Shown here one piece after another: positions 25,340 to 33,936 of a stretch of 64,000 bases of DNA (positions are counted from its first letter, which is position 1; each line of letters starts with the position of its first letter). Position numbers and translations under genes: made by a program. The notes under the pieces were generated by a model. It saw only the letters and a list, made by a program, of their open reading frames with translations, was not told where the DNA came from and ran no database searches. Source of the stretch: Bacteroidota bacterium. Lineage in GTDB: Bacteria > Bacteroidota > Bacteroidia > Cytophagales > Cyclobacteriaceae. The stretch covers positions 1 to 64,000 of the forward strand of contig JAEYWY010000008.1 of NCBI GenBank assembly GCA_023428695.1. The letters run 5' to 3'.

Positions 25340-26027
25340 GCTGATCATACTGATCTTGGTATGGCTACCAGTAGAACTGGTTGCTCAGGAGGATACGCTT
25401 TCCCTTCGCGAGCGATACATGCCGACAGGAATTCGTTTCGGAACGGACGCAATCGCATTGGCGAAAACAATTTACGTTGACTCTTACACAGGGTGGGAGG
25501 TGAATGCCGATGTTGATTTCTATCGCTACTTTCTTGCATTGGAGTATGGATCATCGGGGCGCCACTATATAGGAGATTCTGTCGATTATATGAACGACGG
25601 CAGATACTGGCGTGTCGGTGTTGATGTGAACTTTCTGTTGAAGGACGTAGAACGACATATGTTTTTTCTCGGGATTCGCTATGGGCGAAGTCGTTTCAGC
25701 GAAACGTTTCGCGTGATTGATGTTGATCCCGTGTGGGGAATGAATAACCGCTACGACAACCCCTACCTCAACAACGATATGCCTGCAAGTTGGCTGGAGC
25801 TAACGACGGGGTTGAAAGTTCACATGTTCGCGGGATTCTGGATGGGCTACACAGCCAGATTTAAGTTCGGACTCTCAACAGGCGATGCTTTCGAAATGAA
25901 GCCGCACGACATTCCCGGCTATGGGATGACGCATAAAGAAACCACCTGGGGATTCAACTACCAACTGATGTATCGGATTCCCATCCGGAAGTATCCACCG
26001 TTGCCACCTCCAAAGAAAAAGAAGTAG
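25317..26027 (+). CDS. DUF6048 family exported protein
   Basis: The 236-residue product has a signal peptide (about 1-23, cleaved after ELVAQ) and then a series of amphipathic strands with aromatic belts (FYRYFLALEYGSSG, MFFLGIRYGRSRF, FWMGYTARFKFGL), consistent with a small outer-membrane barrel. It ends in a Pro-rich basic tail (PPLPPPKKKK). I recognise the pattern as DUF6048, a Bacteroidota family found beside DUF6452 lipoproteins. It overlaps the end of the lipoprotein gene by 23 bases in a different frame, so the two are translationally linked. Its stop is one base from the convergent ftsY stop. Confidence 0.7.
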   Translation: MLRSRLNRLIILILVWLPVELVAQEDTLSLRERYMPTGIRFGTDAIALAKTIYVDSYTGWEVNADVDFYRYFLALEYGSSGRHYIGDSVDYMNDGRYWRVGVDVNFLLKDVERHMFFLGIRYGRSRFSETFRVIDVDPVWGMNNRYDNPYLNNDMPASWLELTTGLKVHMFAGFWMGYTARFKFGLSTGDAFEMKPHDIPGYGMTHKETTWGFNYQLMYRIPIRKYPPLPPPKKKK

Positions 26028-26028
26028 T

Positions 26029-26976
26029 CTATTTTTTGAAAAGGGAGTCCACAAACTCCATCCGGTTGAAGATTTGCAAGTCGTCAGCTTTTTCGCCAAC
26101 GCCGATATACTTCACAGGAATCTTGAATTCATCGCTGATGCCGATGACTACTCCACCTTTCGCAGTGCCATCCAGTTTGGTTATCGCCAGTGATGTAACT
26201 TCAGTCGCCTTGGTAAATTCACGCGCCTGAATCACGGCATTCTGACCGGTGCTTCCGTCCAGAACGAGAAGGACTTCGTGAGGTGCATCGTCAATAACCT
26301 TTTGCATCACGCGTTTGATCTTTGACAACTCCGCCATGAGATTGACTTTCGTATGCAATCTCCCCGCGGTATCAATTATGACAACATCAACCTGTTGTTC
26401 GACACCTTCCCGAACGGCATCGAAGGCGACTGCGGAGGGGTCTGTATTCATGCCTTTCGCGACTACCGGTACGTCTACGCGCTGACCCCAGAGTTTCAGC
26501 TGGTCAACCGCAGCTGCGCGGAAAGTGTCGGCAGCACCGAGCAATACTTTCTTGCCCCGTTTTTTGAATTGAGAAGCAAGCTTACCAATGGTCGTCGTTT
26601 TCCCGACACCATTGACACCCACTACCATAATAACATATGGCTTTTTGTCGGCGGGTGTTTCGAAATCTTCGAATTCGGTGGCATTCGTCTCAGACAATAG
26701 AGCGGCAACTTCTTCCTTCAGTATCCTGTCGAGTTCCGAAGTACTCATATACTTGTCGCGCGCTACGCGTTCCTGGATTCGCTCAACAATCTTCAGGGTT
26801 GTCTCGACGCCAACATCCGAACTAACGAGCACTTCCTCGAGATTATCAAGTACCTCCTCGTCAACCGTTGACTTGCCAACGAGCACTTTCCCCAGTTTGG
26901 AGAAGAAGTTTTCCTTTGACTTTTCGAGGCCCTTGTCGAGGGATTCCTTTTTTTCCTTTGAAAACCAACCGAACAT
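26029..26976 (-). CDS. ftsY: Signal recognition particle receptor FtsY
   Basis: FtsY is the SRP receptor GTPase that delivers ribosome-nascent chains to the membrane. From the ATG at 26976 there are 315 residues: a short basic A-like region (MFGWFSKEKKE), the four-helix N domain (about 20-100) and the G domain with P-loop GVNGVGKTTT (120-129), DTFRAAA, DTAGR and TKLDGTAKGG. The longer open frame upstream adds 27 residues without homology and crosses the terminator of the ribosomal gene cluster, so it is not used. It is downstream of rpmB-rpmG-DUF4295, the usual Bacteroidota order. Confidence 0.96.
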   Translation of the reverse strand: MFGWFSKEKKESLDKGLEKSKENFFSKLGKVLVGKSTVDEEVLDNLEEVLVSSDVGVETTLKIVERIQERVARDKYMSTSELDRILKEEVAALLSETNATEFEDFETPADKKPYVIMVVGVNGVGKTTTIGKLASQFKKRGKKVLLGAADTFRAAAVDQLKLWGQRVDVPVVAKGMNTDPSAVAFDAVREGVEQQVDVVIIDTAGRLHTKVNLMAELSKIKRVMQKVIDDAPHEVLLVLDGSTGQNAVIQAREFTKATEVTSLAITKLDGTAKGGVVIGISDEFKIPVKYIGVGEKADDLQIFNRMEFVDSLFKK

Positions 26977-27065
26977 AATGATCTGGTTTAATTGGGTTTT
27001 AGTCAGAAACCTGATGACGGTTCGCGATAATTTCCTGCCAGTTACGGCAAGATGCAAAAAATAAA

Positions 27066-27088
27066 AAGGTCTCGAATACCGAGACCTT
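27066..27088 (-). terminator. Rho-independent terminator after rpmB-rpmG-DUF4295
   Basis: A 9-bp perfect stem, AAGGTCTCG (27066-27074) with CGAGACCTT (27080-27088), has a 5-base loop. On the minus strand it is followed by TTTTTATTTTTT. It lies between the DUF4295 stop and ftsY, so ftsY is likely to depend on its own promoter or on read-through. Confidence 0.8.
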
Positions 27089-27115
27089 CTTTTTGAATGC
27101 TTTTGTGTTTCCGGC

Positions 27116-27271
27116 CTATTTTTTTGCCAGTGTTTCTTTCACCAAATCAGCAGGAACAATTTCTTCCTTGAATGTATAGGCGCCGGTCTTTTCGGACTTC
27201 ACCGCGCGGATGACTTTTGCAAAGCTCTTTCCGTCGGTCTTCTTCAGCGTAGCAACTACTTTCTTTGCCAT
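27116..27271 (-). CDS. DUF4295 family small protein
   Basis: This is a 51-residue basic protein, MAKKVVATLKKTDGKSFAKV onward, ending LVKETLAKK. It matches DUF4295, a small Bacteroidota-specific protein encoded between rpmG and ftsY. The location and Lys-rich composition suggest a ribosome-associated protein, which is inference from context. It begins three bases after the rpmG stop, so it is part of the rpmB-rpmG transcript. The ATG at 27271 is clear. Confidence 0.9.
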   Translation of the reverse strand: MAKKVVATLKKTDGKSFAKVIRAVKSEKTGAYTFKEEIVPADLVKETLAKK

Positions 27272-27273
27272 GG

Positions 27274-27456
27274 TTATTTAATTTCTTTGTGGACGGTTAC
27301 CTTCTTAAGAATCGGATTGTACTTCTTGAGTTCCAGTCGTTCCGTTGTGTTCTTGCGATTCTTGGTGGTGATATATCGGCTCATGCCAGGCATGCCGGAT
27401 GCCTTGTGCTCGGTGCACTCCATGATCACCTGAATCCTGTTACCTTTCTTTGCCAT
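27274..27456 (-). CDS. rpmG: 50S ribosomal protein L33
   Basis: The 60-residue product has the L33 pattern MAKKGNRIQVIMECTEHK, then YITTKNRKNTTERLELKKYNP. Only one Cys is visible (Cys14), so the zinc-ribbon cysteines of the C+ form are absent and this is a zinc-independent type. It lies 22 bases after rpmB and two bases before the DUF4295 gene, in one operon. Confidence 0.96.
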   Translation of the reverse strand: MAKKGNRIQVIMECTEHKASGMPGMSRYITTKNRKNTTERLELKKYNPILKKVTVHKEIK

Positions 27457-27478
27457 TTACGTAATCTTTGCGGTTAGC

Positions 27479-27718
27479 TTATAATACCAGGTTTCCGTTA
27501 GCTCTGGCTTCTTTCAAAACTGCAGTAATACCATTCTTGTTGATGGTCTTAATTGCTTTCGTGGACACTTTCAGTGTAATCCACTTGTCTTCTTCAGGAA
27601 TATAAAAGCGTTTTTTCTGAAGATTCGGGTAAAACCGTCTCTTCGTTTTGTTATTCGCGTGGGAAACGTTATTTCCTACCTGAGGCCTTTTTCCTGTAAT
27701 TTGACAAACTCGTGCCAT
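27479..27718 (-). CDS. rpmB: 50S ribosomal protein L28
   Basis: This is a 79-residue large-subunit protein with the conserved start MARVCQITGKRPQVGNNVSHANNKTKRRF (first part residues 1-20) and the C-terminal STKAIKTINKNGI segment. The ATG at 27718 is clear. It is the first gene of the rpmB-rpmG-DUF4295 transcript. The 101 bases upstream hold two near matches to the -7 element (GATATTTG) but no confident promoter. Confidence 0.97.
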   Translation of the reverse strand: MARVCQITGKRPQVGNNVSHANNKTKRRFYPNLQKKRFYIPEEDKWITLKVSTKAIKTINKNGITAVLKEARANGNLVL

Positions 27719-27819
27719 ATCTTCTGCTTTAAAAATTACCCCTCCTGAAAAGGGATTGCAAATATCGGAAAATCAGGGTCAAATATCCAAAAGCAACCTG
27801 AAATTAATGGCTGATTTGT

Positions 27820-28479
27820 TTACTGGAACACGCTGTCGATCAGTTCCAGCGGGTCAATTCCATCGAAATCAGGGATTACAAGGTGCGCCGCCTGCAATTC
27901 GTCCTTGCTGTGGGTCGTAGAAATGGCCACCACTTTGCAGCCAGCGGCCAGGCCGGATTCAATTCCGGACAAGGAATCCTCGAGAACGATGCATTGGGAC
28001 GGGGGCAACCCTACAGCAGCAGCCGTTTTCAGGTAAATATCCGGGTCCGGTTTCCCTCTTTCGACATGGCTTTCATCCAGAATAATCGAGAAAAATGACC
28101 TGATTCCGGTCTTGTCGAGCGTAAAATCGACGTTTTCGCGGGGCGCTGAAGTCGCAATCGCCCTTAGGATCCCATAGCGTTCCAGGTGTTGCAGAAATGG
28201 CAGTAGGCCCGCCAGTGGTTGGATTGAATCCGCATAAATTTCGCGGAATAGCGCTTCCTTTTCGGCTGCGTAGATAGCCACCTGTTCGGAAGAAATACGA
28301 CCAAAAACTGCGGGGATCCAGTCCTTATTAGTGCGGCCATAAATTCTTTCCCGAAGTTGTTCCTCGCTCAGGTCGAAACCATGCTGCTGACAAAACTGTC
28401 GCAACGAAATCTTGTGGAACGGGTTGCTGTCGACAATAACGCCGTCCATATCAAAAAGGAATGCTACTTCGCCTGCCAT
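27820..28479 (-). CDS. HAD-superfamily hydrolase, beta-phosphoglucomutase-like
   Basis: The 219-residue product starts MAGEVAFLFDMDGVIVDS, giving the HAD motif I with nucleophile Asp in DMDGV. Motif II is ATSAPRENVDF (Ser/Thr) and motif III is the GKPDPDIYLKTA Lys with ECLVLEDS-like QCIVLEDSLSGIESG. The helical cap (QQHGFDLSEEQLRERIYGRTNKD) is of the C1 phosphoglucomutase/phosphonatase type. The substrate is unknown; sugar-phosphate phosphatase or phosphoglucomutase are the usual possibilities. The ATG at 28479 is preferred to an upstream TTG. It lies between the T9SS cargo gene and rpmB, on the same strand. Confidence 0.9.
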   Translation of the reverse strand: MAGEVAFLFDMDGVIVDSNPFHKISLRQFCQQHGFDLSEEQLRERIYGRTNKDWIPAVFGRISSEQVAIYAAEKEALFREIYADSIQPLAGLLPFLQHLERYGILRAIATSAPRENVDFTLDKTGIRSFFSIILDESHVERGKPDPDIYLKTAAAVGLPPSQCIVLEDSLSGIESGLAAGCKVVAISTTHSKDELQAAHLVIPDFDGIDPLELIDSVFQ

Positions 28480-28514
28480 AGTCGCCAATTTTTTCGCCCG
28501 CAAAGATGGAAACT

Positions 28515-30680
28515 TTACCGGACTGCGAGTCTTCTTGCAATAGTTTTATTGCCAAACGAGGCTCGAAGAATGTAGAGTCCTGCAGAAAAATCCCGCGTGT
28601 CGATTTGATGCGTACCCGCCGGAAAAGCCTTGAGTTCGCCAATGCGCTGCCCGGTTACAGCAAACACTTCAATGTCGGCAGGTCGATCCAATTCAAGTGT
28701 AAGGCTTTGCACGTTTCGTTTTACCGGATTTGGGTAAACATTCACAACGGGTGCGTCAGCGGCATTGCCGTAGGCTTTTAACAAACGAAGTCCGCCAGTG
28801 GTTGTACCCGCAATTATATCGGGGCGTGCCGTTCCAAACAATTTCCCGACTGCAGGCCAGATCCGACCACCGAGACCGGGGGCATAGAACTCATCTATAC
28901 GTTCATTTAATACAATGTCAGTTAACGCATTTGATGCTGAAGAACTGTTTCGATAATCACCGATGATGCGGAGAACGCCTGTGTGGTCACTTAAGATAAG
29001 GTCAACTTTGCCATCCGCGTTAAGGTCGGAAGTAAATACGACGGGATTAATGCTTAATGGATCAGCACCTATGTTGAGATACTCAGGTTCAGCGAGTACG
29101 AACGACATGTCCCCCGTATTGCGCCAGTACTCAAGCGCGCCCGTATTGCGGCCTCTTAAGATGTCAGGATTTCCATCGCCGTCTACATCAGTGAGGTGGA
29201 GGTTTTCCGGAGCAAAGAATGAAAACGACACTTCCTGAACAGAAGCCTGCCCAAAGCTGACACCGGTTGCTGACTCATTCAAAATGTAGTATAGCCGTGT
29301 CGTGGTTCCAAACGTAGCCGTGAACACGAGGTCATGTTTCTGATCGCGGTTTACATCAACAAGCTGGATTTTGAGATTTGAGTATCCCGATGCGGACAAA
29401 TTAAGGTAATCGGATGTAAACAAGGTGAATTCCGGAGATGATGTCGTTCCGGTGTTTTCATACACGAATATGCTTGACGGACTTTGATTCGTTCCAATGA
29501 AAATATCGAGGTCGCCATCGCCATCGAAATCTATCAAAGCAGGGGTTGCATTGTCACCGACGTCTATCATTTCGCCCTGTAGGAAGTCTGCGCGTTCAAA
29601 TTCAAAATCAGGCGCTTCATCCGTGCCGACATTCTTATAAAACCAGCTTGATTGACGGAAATCAATCGCCGGGTTGGTCCGCGAAAACACATTGGGTGAG
29701 ACGATCAGATCGCGAATGCCGTCACCATCGAGGTCTTCATAATAGGCGGTCGGGAACATCGGAAATTGCGCGGGCTGAGATGGAAACGGCTGCGAAGACA
29801 AAAACACGGGTTCGTCGAAAGTCCCGTCGTTTGGCAAATAATTCAGGATGTCGCATTCGGCTTCGCTCAATAACATATCAAGGCTGCCGTCACCATTCGC
29901 GTCGATTGCCAGCAAAGACTTGCCACCCTGATGTTTAGTGCGACCACCTGAGCGACCACCTGAAGAGCAGTCATTCATTTCAAACGCGAAGACACCGCAG
30001 TCGCACTCGGCAAATCCACCCCATGCTTTTGTTATCAATTCAAACTCGAGTTCGCCCGGATCACCGTGGCGTTCAACGGCGTAATTACGATGGTACTCCA
30101 CGCGACCCGTGCCACTGAAGTCCATTGCAAAAATGTCAAGGTCGCCATCGCCATCGGCATCCGTGATTGACGGAAGGTCGTCGAACTGAAGTTTCAGGTT
30201 GATCATTCCGGAAAGTCCCTTCGTCAGCAGGACTTCACTCTGAACGGCGCCGGAACCGAATAGCACGGGCTCCCATGCGAGTCCGTCGTCACCGGAAATA
30301 TTTTTGAAGACGCGTATTCCAAAAAGGTTTCCGGTAAACAAGTCTTTCCTTCCATCGCCGTCAAAATCGCGAAGTAGTATCCAGTCTGCGACCTCATCGG
30401 GGAACATCACCTCGAATTCGGGTACATGTTGATATTCCCCATTGTTCCTGAGAAAAGTAAAGATTTTGAGCGCCGTTCGATCGTAAATGACAAGGTCTTC
30501 GACTCCGTCGGAATCGACATCCATGACGTTGTATTGTGCGGAGTTGAGACCTCCGGACCAGGGTAATTTCAAGATTTGAGTTCCGTTGGTCACGGGGACC
30601 GCGCTTTCCAGCCGATATTGAAATTGTGCGTGTCCAATCACAGCATACACAAGCAGACACGACGTCGCGAAGATTTTCAT
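28515..30680 (-). CDS. FG-GAP/VCBS-repeat protein with T9SS type A sorting domain
   Basis: This exported protein has about 721 residues. It has a signal peptide (ATG at 30680, MKIFATSCLLVYAVIGHAQF), then repeated calcium-binding-like units of the FG-GAP/VCBS beta-propeller type with DxDxDG motifs (DVDSDGVEDL, DFDGDGRKDLF, DADGDGDLDIF, DANGDGSLDM, DLDGDGIRDL, DFDGDGDLDIF and DLNADGKVDL). The last about 80 residues form a type IX secretion C-terminal domain (VYPNPV, TGQRIGEL, GLYILRA). It is expected to be secreted and attached to or released from the cell surface. The ligand is unknown. The upstream GTG start is not used because the signal peptide begins at the ATG. It is divergent from murF. 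Confidence 0.9.
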   Translation of the reverse strand: MKIFATSCLLVYAVIGHAQFQYRLESAVPVTNGTQILKLPWSGGLNSAQYNVMDVDSDGVEDLVIYDRTALKIFTFLRNNGEYQHVPEFEVMFPDEVADWILLRDFDGDGRKDLFTGNLFGIRVFKNISGDDGLAWEPVLFGSGAVQSEVLLTKGLSGMINLKLQFDDLPSITDADGDGDLDIFAMDFSGTGRVEYHRNYAVERHGDPGELEFELITKAWGGFAECDCGVFAFEMNDCSSGGRSGGRTKHQGGKSLLAIDANGDGSLDMLLSEAECDILNYLPNDGTFDEPVFLSSQPFPSQPAQFPMFPTAYYEDLDGDGIRDLIVSPNVFSRTNPAIDFRQSSWFYKNVGTDEAPDFEFERADFLQGEMIDVGDNATPALIDFDGDGDLDIFIGTNQSPSSIFVYENTGTTSSPEFTLFTSDYLNLSASGYSNLKIQLVDVNRDQKHDLVFTATFGTTTRLYYILNESATGVSFGQASVQEVSFSFFAPENLHLTDVDGDGNPDILRGRNTGALEYWRNTGDMSFVLAEPEYLNIGADPLSINPVVFTSDLNADGKVDLILSDHTGVLRIIGDYRNSSSASNALTDIVLNERIDEFYAPGLGGRIWPAVGKLFGTARPDIIAGTTTGGLRLLKAYGNAADAPVVNVYPNPVKRNVQSLTLELDRPADIEVFAVTGQRIGELKAFPAGTHQIDTRDFSAGLYILRASFGNKTIARRLAVR

Positions 30681-30770
30681 GAAAAACTTTCTAATGCAAT
30701 AACGCACTTACCAAACTACTGTTATCTTTCCTCCCAACATTATTCGTGCAACAATACAGGGATTCCGGTT

Positions 30771-32054
30771 ATGAAGATAGAGGAACTCTATGACATATTT
30801 GTTCAGGCAAGCGGTGTTTCTACCGATACGCGTCAGATCAATTCCGGTTCAATTTTCTTCGCGTTGAAGGGGGACCGCTTCAACGCCAATGCATTCGCCG
30901 AAGACGCAATAAATAAGGGCGCCCGTTTCGCGGTTATTGATGACCCCGGTTATAAGAAAGATGATCGATTCATCGTCGTTGCCGATACATTGGTGACGCT
31001 GCAAGATCTCGCGCGCTTACATCGTTCGAAACTTAACATCCCGGTCATCGGTCTTACCGGCTCGAATGGGAAAACTACAAGCAAGGAATTACTTTCCGTA
31101 GTGCTTGCAACCAAATACAAGACATACGCTACCAAAGGCAACCTCAACAATCACATCGGTGTGCCTCTGACCTTGCTCGCGATTGACAGCAGCTACGAAA
31201 TCGCAGTTGTTGAAATGGGAGCCAATCACCTTGGAGAAATCGCATTGCTTTGTTCGATAGCGCAACCCACACATGGGTTTATCACGAACATTGGAAAAGC
31301 ACACATCGGAACCTTTGGTGGTTTCGACAACATCATTCGCGGCAAATCGGAACTCTTCCAATACCTCCTTGAGACCGGGGGTACCGCATTCATCAATTCA
31401 TTGAATCCAATTTTGCAAAACATGTCAAAACGTTTTGCAAGTCCATTGCACTACCCGTCAACCGGGGACTATTATCACTGCGAGCTTATCACCGCTGATC
31501 CATACGTACGTTTCCGCGCGGAGAACGGCGCAGAGGTACAGACACATCTCATCGGTCGCTACAATTTCGAGAACATAGCCGCGGCGTTGTGTATCGGAAA
31601 ACATTTCAACGTGGATCCCGGGAAAGCAAACCGCGCTGTTGCTTCGTATCAACCCGGGAACATGCGTTCACAAATCGTAAACAAGAATACCAATACGATC
31701 ATACTCGATGCGTATAATGCGAACCCGAGCAGTATGAAGGTCGCGGTCGAAAATCTCGCATCCATGAATGCGGAAAGAAAGGTATTGATCCTTGGTGATA
31801 TGTATGAACTTGAAGAGGAAACCGAAAAAGAGCATCGTGACCTGGGTCAGTTGATACAACAACTCGGATTTAACGAAGTGTACCTGTGCGGAAGACATAT
31901 GAAAGTGGCACAGCTCGAAATTCCAAGTGCCAGACATTTTGAATCAAAAGAGGACCTCGCAAAGGTGCTGGCAGAAAACCCATTCAGGAATGCAACGATT
32001 CTCATAAAGGCTTCGAGGGGAATCGGTCTGGAGACCATAGTCGATTACATCTGA
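30771..32054 (+). CDS. murF: UDP-N-acetylmuramoyl-tripeptide--D-alanyl-D-alanine ligase
   Basis: MurF adds the D-Ala-D-Ala dipeptide to UDP-MurNAc-tripeptide in cytoplasmic peptidoglycan precursor synthesis. The 427-residue product from the ATG at 30771 has the Mur ligase N-terminal domain (STDTRQINSGSIFFALKG), the ATP P-loop GLTGSNGKTT (94-103), AVVEMGANHLGEI, and the C-terminal domain (ILDAYNANPSSMKVA, LGDMYELEEE). The open frame upstream runs through the opposing T9SS gene and is not coding. It lies outside any mur/fts cluster and is followed after 17 bases by the DUF2961 gene. Confidence 0.95.
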   Translation: MKIEELYDIFVQASGVSTDTRQINSGSIFFALKGDRFNANAFAEDAINKGARFAVIDDPGYKKDDRFIVVADTLVTLQDLARLHRSKLNIPVIGLTGSNGKTTSKELLSVVLATKYKTYATKGNLNNHIGVPLTLLAIDSSYEIAVVEMGANHLGEIALLCSIAQPTHGFITNIGKAHIGTFGGFDNIIRGKSELFQYLLETGGTAFINSLNPILQNMSKRFASPLHYPSTGDYYHCELITADPYVRFRAENGAEVQTHLIGRYNFENIAAALCIGKHFNVDPGKANRAVASYQPGNMRSQIVNKNTNTIILDAYNANPSSMKVAVENLASMNAERKVLILGDMYELEEETEKEHRDLGQLIQQLGFNEVYLCGRHMKVAQLEIPSARHFESKEDLAKVLAENPFRNATILIKASRGIGLETIVDYI

Positions 32055-32071
32055 CAAAAAACTTTTTACGT

Positions 32072-33268
32072 ATGAAAACACTCCTCACATTATCGGTAGT
32101 GCTGTGTTGTTTCAATGCTTTCAGTCAGGATTGGTACACAGTACCGGAAAAAACAGAAACGCGATGGATCAGCTTTGAAAATCCCGATGGCAAAAAAGGG
32201 AGCGGGGGTAAAGAGAATAAGGGAGCGAAAGGTCATCCTGCCGACCAGATTGCGCCCGGCGAATCGAAGGTGCTCATGAATGTGACGGGCGCCGGAATCA
32301 TTCAACGCATGTGGCTCACGATTGACGATCGTTCTCCGGTCATGCTGAGGTCACTCAAATTTGAAATGTTTTGGGATGGAAATAAAAAACCAGCAGTATC
32401 GGTGCCGTTGGGAGATTTCTTTGGACTTGCTCTTGGGCGAAGACTTCCATTTGAAACAGCGTTGTTCTCGGATCCTGAAGGCAGGTCATTCAACTTTACT
32501 ATACCAATGCCTTATCGCACGGGAGCACGAGTAACGGTTACGAATGAAGGTTCGAAGCCCATTACAATTTTTTATGATATCGCGTACACAGTCGTCGAGT
32601 CGTTGCCTGCCGACGCCTTGTACTTTCATGCATTCTGGCATCGCATACCGGAAACGCAACTGGCCAAAGACTTCGAAATTCTGCCCGCCATAAAAGGCAG
32701 GGGACGATTCCTGGGAACGAACATGGGTATCATCACAAATCCACTTTACGAAAAGAGCTGGTGGGGTGAGGGTGAAGTGAAAATTTACCTCGACGGTGAC
32801 AACAACCTGCCAACGCTTAATGGTACGGGCACCGAAGACTACATCGGAACCGCGTGGGGTCAGGGCACATTCAATCACCGCTTCCAGGGGTGTCTTGTCG
32901 CCGATGAGGCAACCCGTCAATGGGCGTTCTATCGGTATCACATTCCAGATGCAGTCTACTTCCATCGCGACTGCAAAGTAACGATACAAATTATGGGCGG
33001 TGATATGCGCGACAAGGTTCGCGACTACGTTAAGAAGGGCGCCAAACTGACGCCGGTAACAGTTTCAGGAAAGTCCTTTGTGCGTCTCTTTGAACTCGAG
33101 CGTCCACCAGACCTTGCGGATTCGAACTTTCCTGACGGTTGGACCAACTTTTATCGTCAGGATGACGTTTGTTCTACTGCGTACTTTTACCTTGATTCAC
33201 CAACGTCAAGCCTACCCGCTCTTCAATCGATGACGGAAAGAGTGGCAGGGCTGCCCGAAAAATACTAG
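32072..33268 (+). CDS. DUF2961 protein, GH172-related
   Basis: The 398-residue product has a signal peptide (MKTLLTLSVVLCCFNAFSQ) and a DUF2961 domain. DUF2961 proteins include the GH172 family, whose characterised members act on fructose- and arabinofuranose-containing glycans through two glutamates. The conserved block EGEVKIYLDGD followed by GTGTEDYIGTAWGQG is present and carries one of the expected acidic residues. The substrate here is unknown. It sits between murF and a DUF2461 gene, with 17- and 2-base gaps, so the three may be one transcript. No other glycan-degradation genes are adjacent. Confidence 0.85.
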   Translation: MKTLLTLSVVLCCFNAFSQDWYTVPEKTETRWISFENPDGKKGSGGKENKGAKGHPADQIAPGESKVLMNVTGAGIIQRMWLTIDDRSPVMLRSLKFEMFWDGNKKPAVSVPLGDFFGLALGRRLPFETALFSDPEGRSFNFTIPMPYRTGARVTVTNEGSKPITIFYDIAYTVVESLPADALYFHAFWHRIPETQLAKDFEILPAIKGRGRFLGTNMGIITNPLYEKSWWGEGEVKIYLDGDNNLPTLNGTGTEDYIGTAWGQGTFNHRFQGCLVADEATRQWAFYRYHIPDAVYFHRDCKVTIQIMGGDMRDKVRDYVKKGAKLTPVTVSGKSFVRLFELERPPDLADSNFPDGWTNFYRQDDVCSTAYFYLDSPTSSLPALQSMTERVAGLPEKY

Positions 33269-33270
33269 AA

Positions 33271-33933
33271 ATGGATTTCGCAACTGCGTTCAAATTCCTT
33301 CAAAAGCTATCCAGGAACAACAACCGCGAATGGTTCGAAAAGAATAAAGAGCAATGGCTGCAAATAAAGGCTTCGTTCGAAGGATTCATCAGCGAAGTCT
33401 ATGGCAAGCTGTGTGAACTTGACCCCGCAGTCGGCGGACAGGATCCTAAGAAGCTTGTTTTCAGGATATATCGGGATGTGCGCTTCAGCAAAGACAAACA
33501 ACCATACAAAACGTTCCTCAGTGCCGGCATCTCACCGCAAGGGAAAGGCGTCGGAGTGCCCGGATACTACATTCAATTTGAACCCGGAAACAGAAGCTTT
33601 CTATGCACAGGGCTTTATGCGCCTTCACCGGAAGCGCTCGCGAAGGTTCGACAGGAAATTGATTACAGCGGATCGGAACTCAAAAAAATACTTTCTGATC
33701 GCAACTTCAAGAAATACTATGAGGGCTTTTGGGAAGGAGATCCGCTGAAGACCGCACCGAAGGGATATCCGAAAGATCATGAATACATCGAATGGCTGAA
33801 GCTCAGACATTTTGTAGTCATGCATCCGTTAAGCGATGAGGACGTTACAGCCAGGAATTTCAAGACGAAACTGCTGAAAACCCTTGCAGCGGGCAAGTCG
33901 TTTCGCGACTTTCTAACGCATGCGCTGGAGTAA
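33271..33933 (+). CDS. DUF2461 family protein
   Basis: The 220-residue cytoplasmic protein starts with FATAFKFLQKLSRNNNREWFEKNK, the hallmark of DUF2461 (also listed as TIGR02453), and continues with FRIYRDVRFSKDKQPYKTFLSA and GYYIQFEPGNRSF. The function is unknown across the family. It begins two bases after the DUF2961 stop. The ATG at 33271 is well defined. It ends four bases from the convergent AsmA-like gene. Confidence 0.9.
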   Translation: MDFATAFKFLQKLSRNNNREWFEKNKEQWLQIKASFEGFISEVYGKLCELDPAVGGQDPKKLVFRIYRDVRFSKDKQPYKTFLSAGISPQGKGVGVPGYYIQFEPGNRSFLCTGLYAPSPEALAKVRQEIDYSGSELKKILSDRNFKKYYEGFWEGDPLKTAPKGYPKDHEYIEWLKLRHFVVMHPLSDEDVTARNFKTKLLKTLAAGKSFRDFLTHALE

Positions 33934-33936
33934 AAT

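Noticed and set aside
30576..30770. N-terminal extension of MurF
   Set aside because: It overlaps the opposite-strand T9SS gene start and has no MurF homology; the family start is at 30771.
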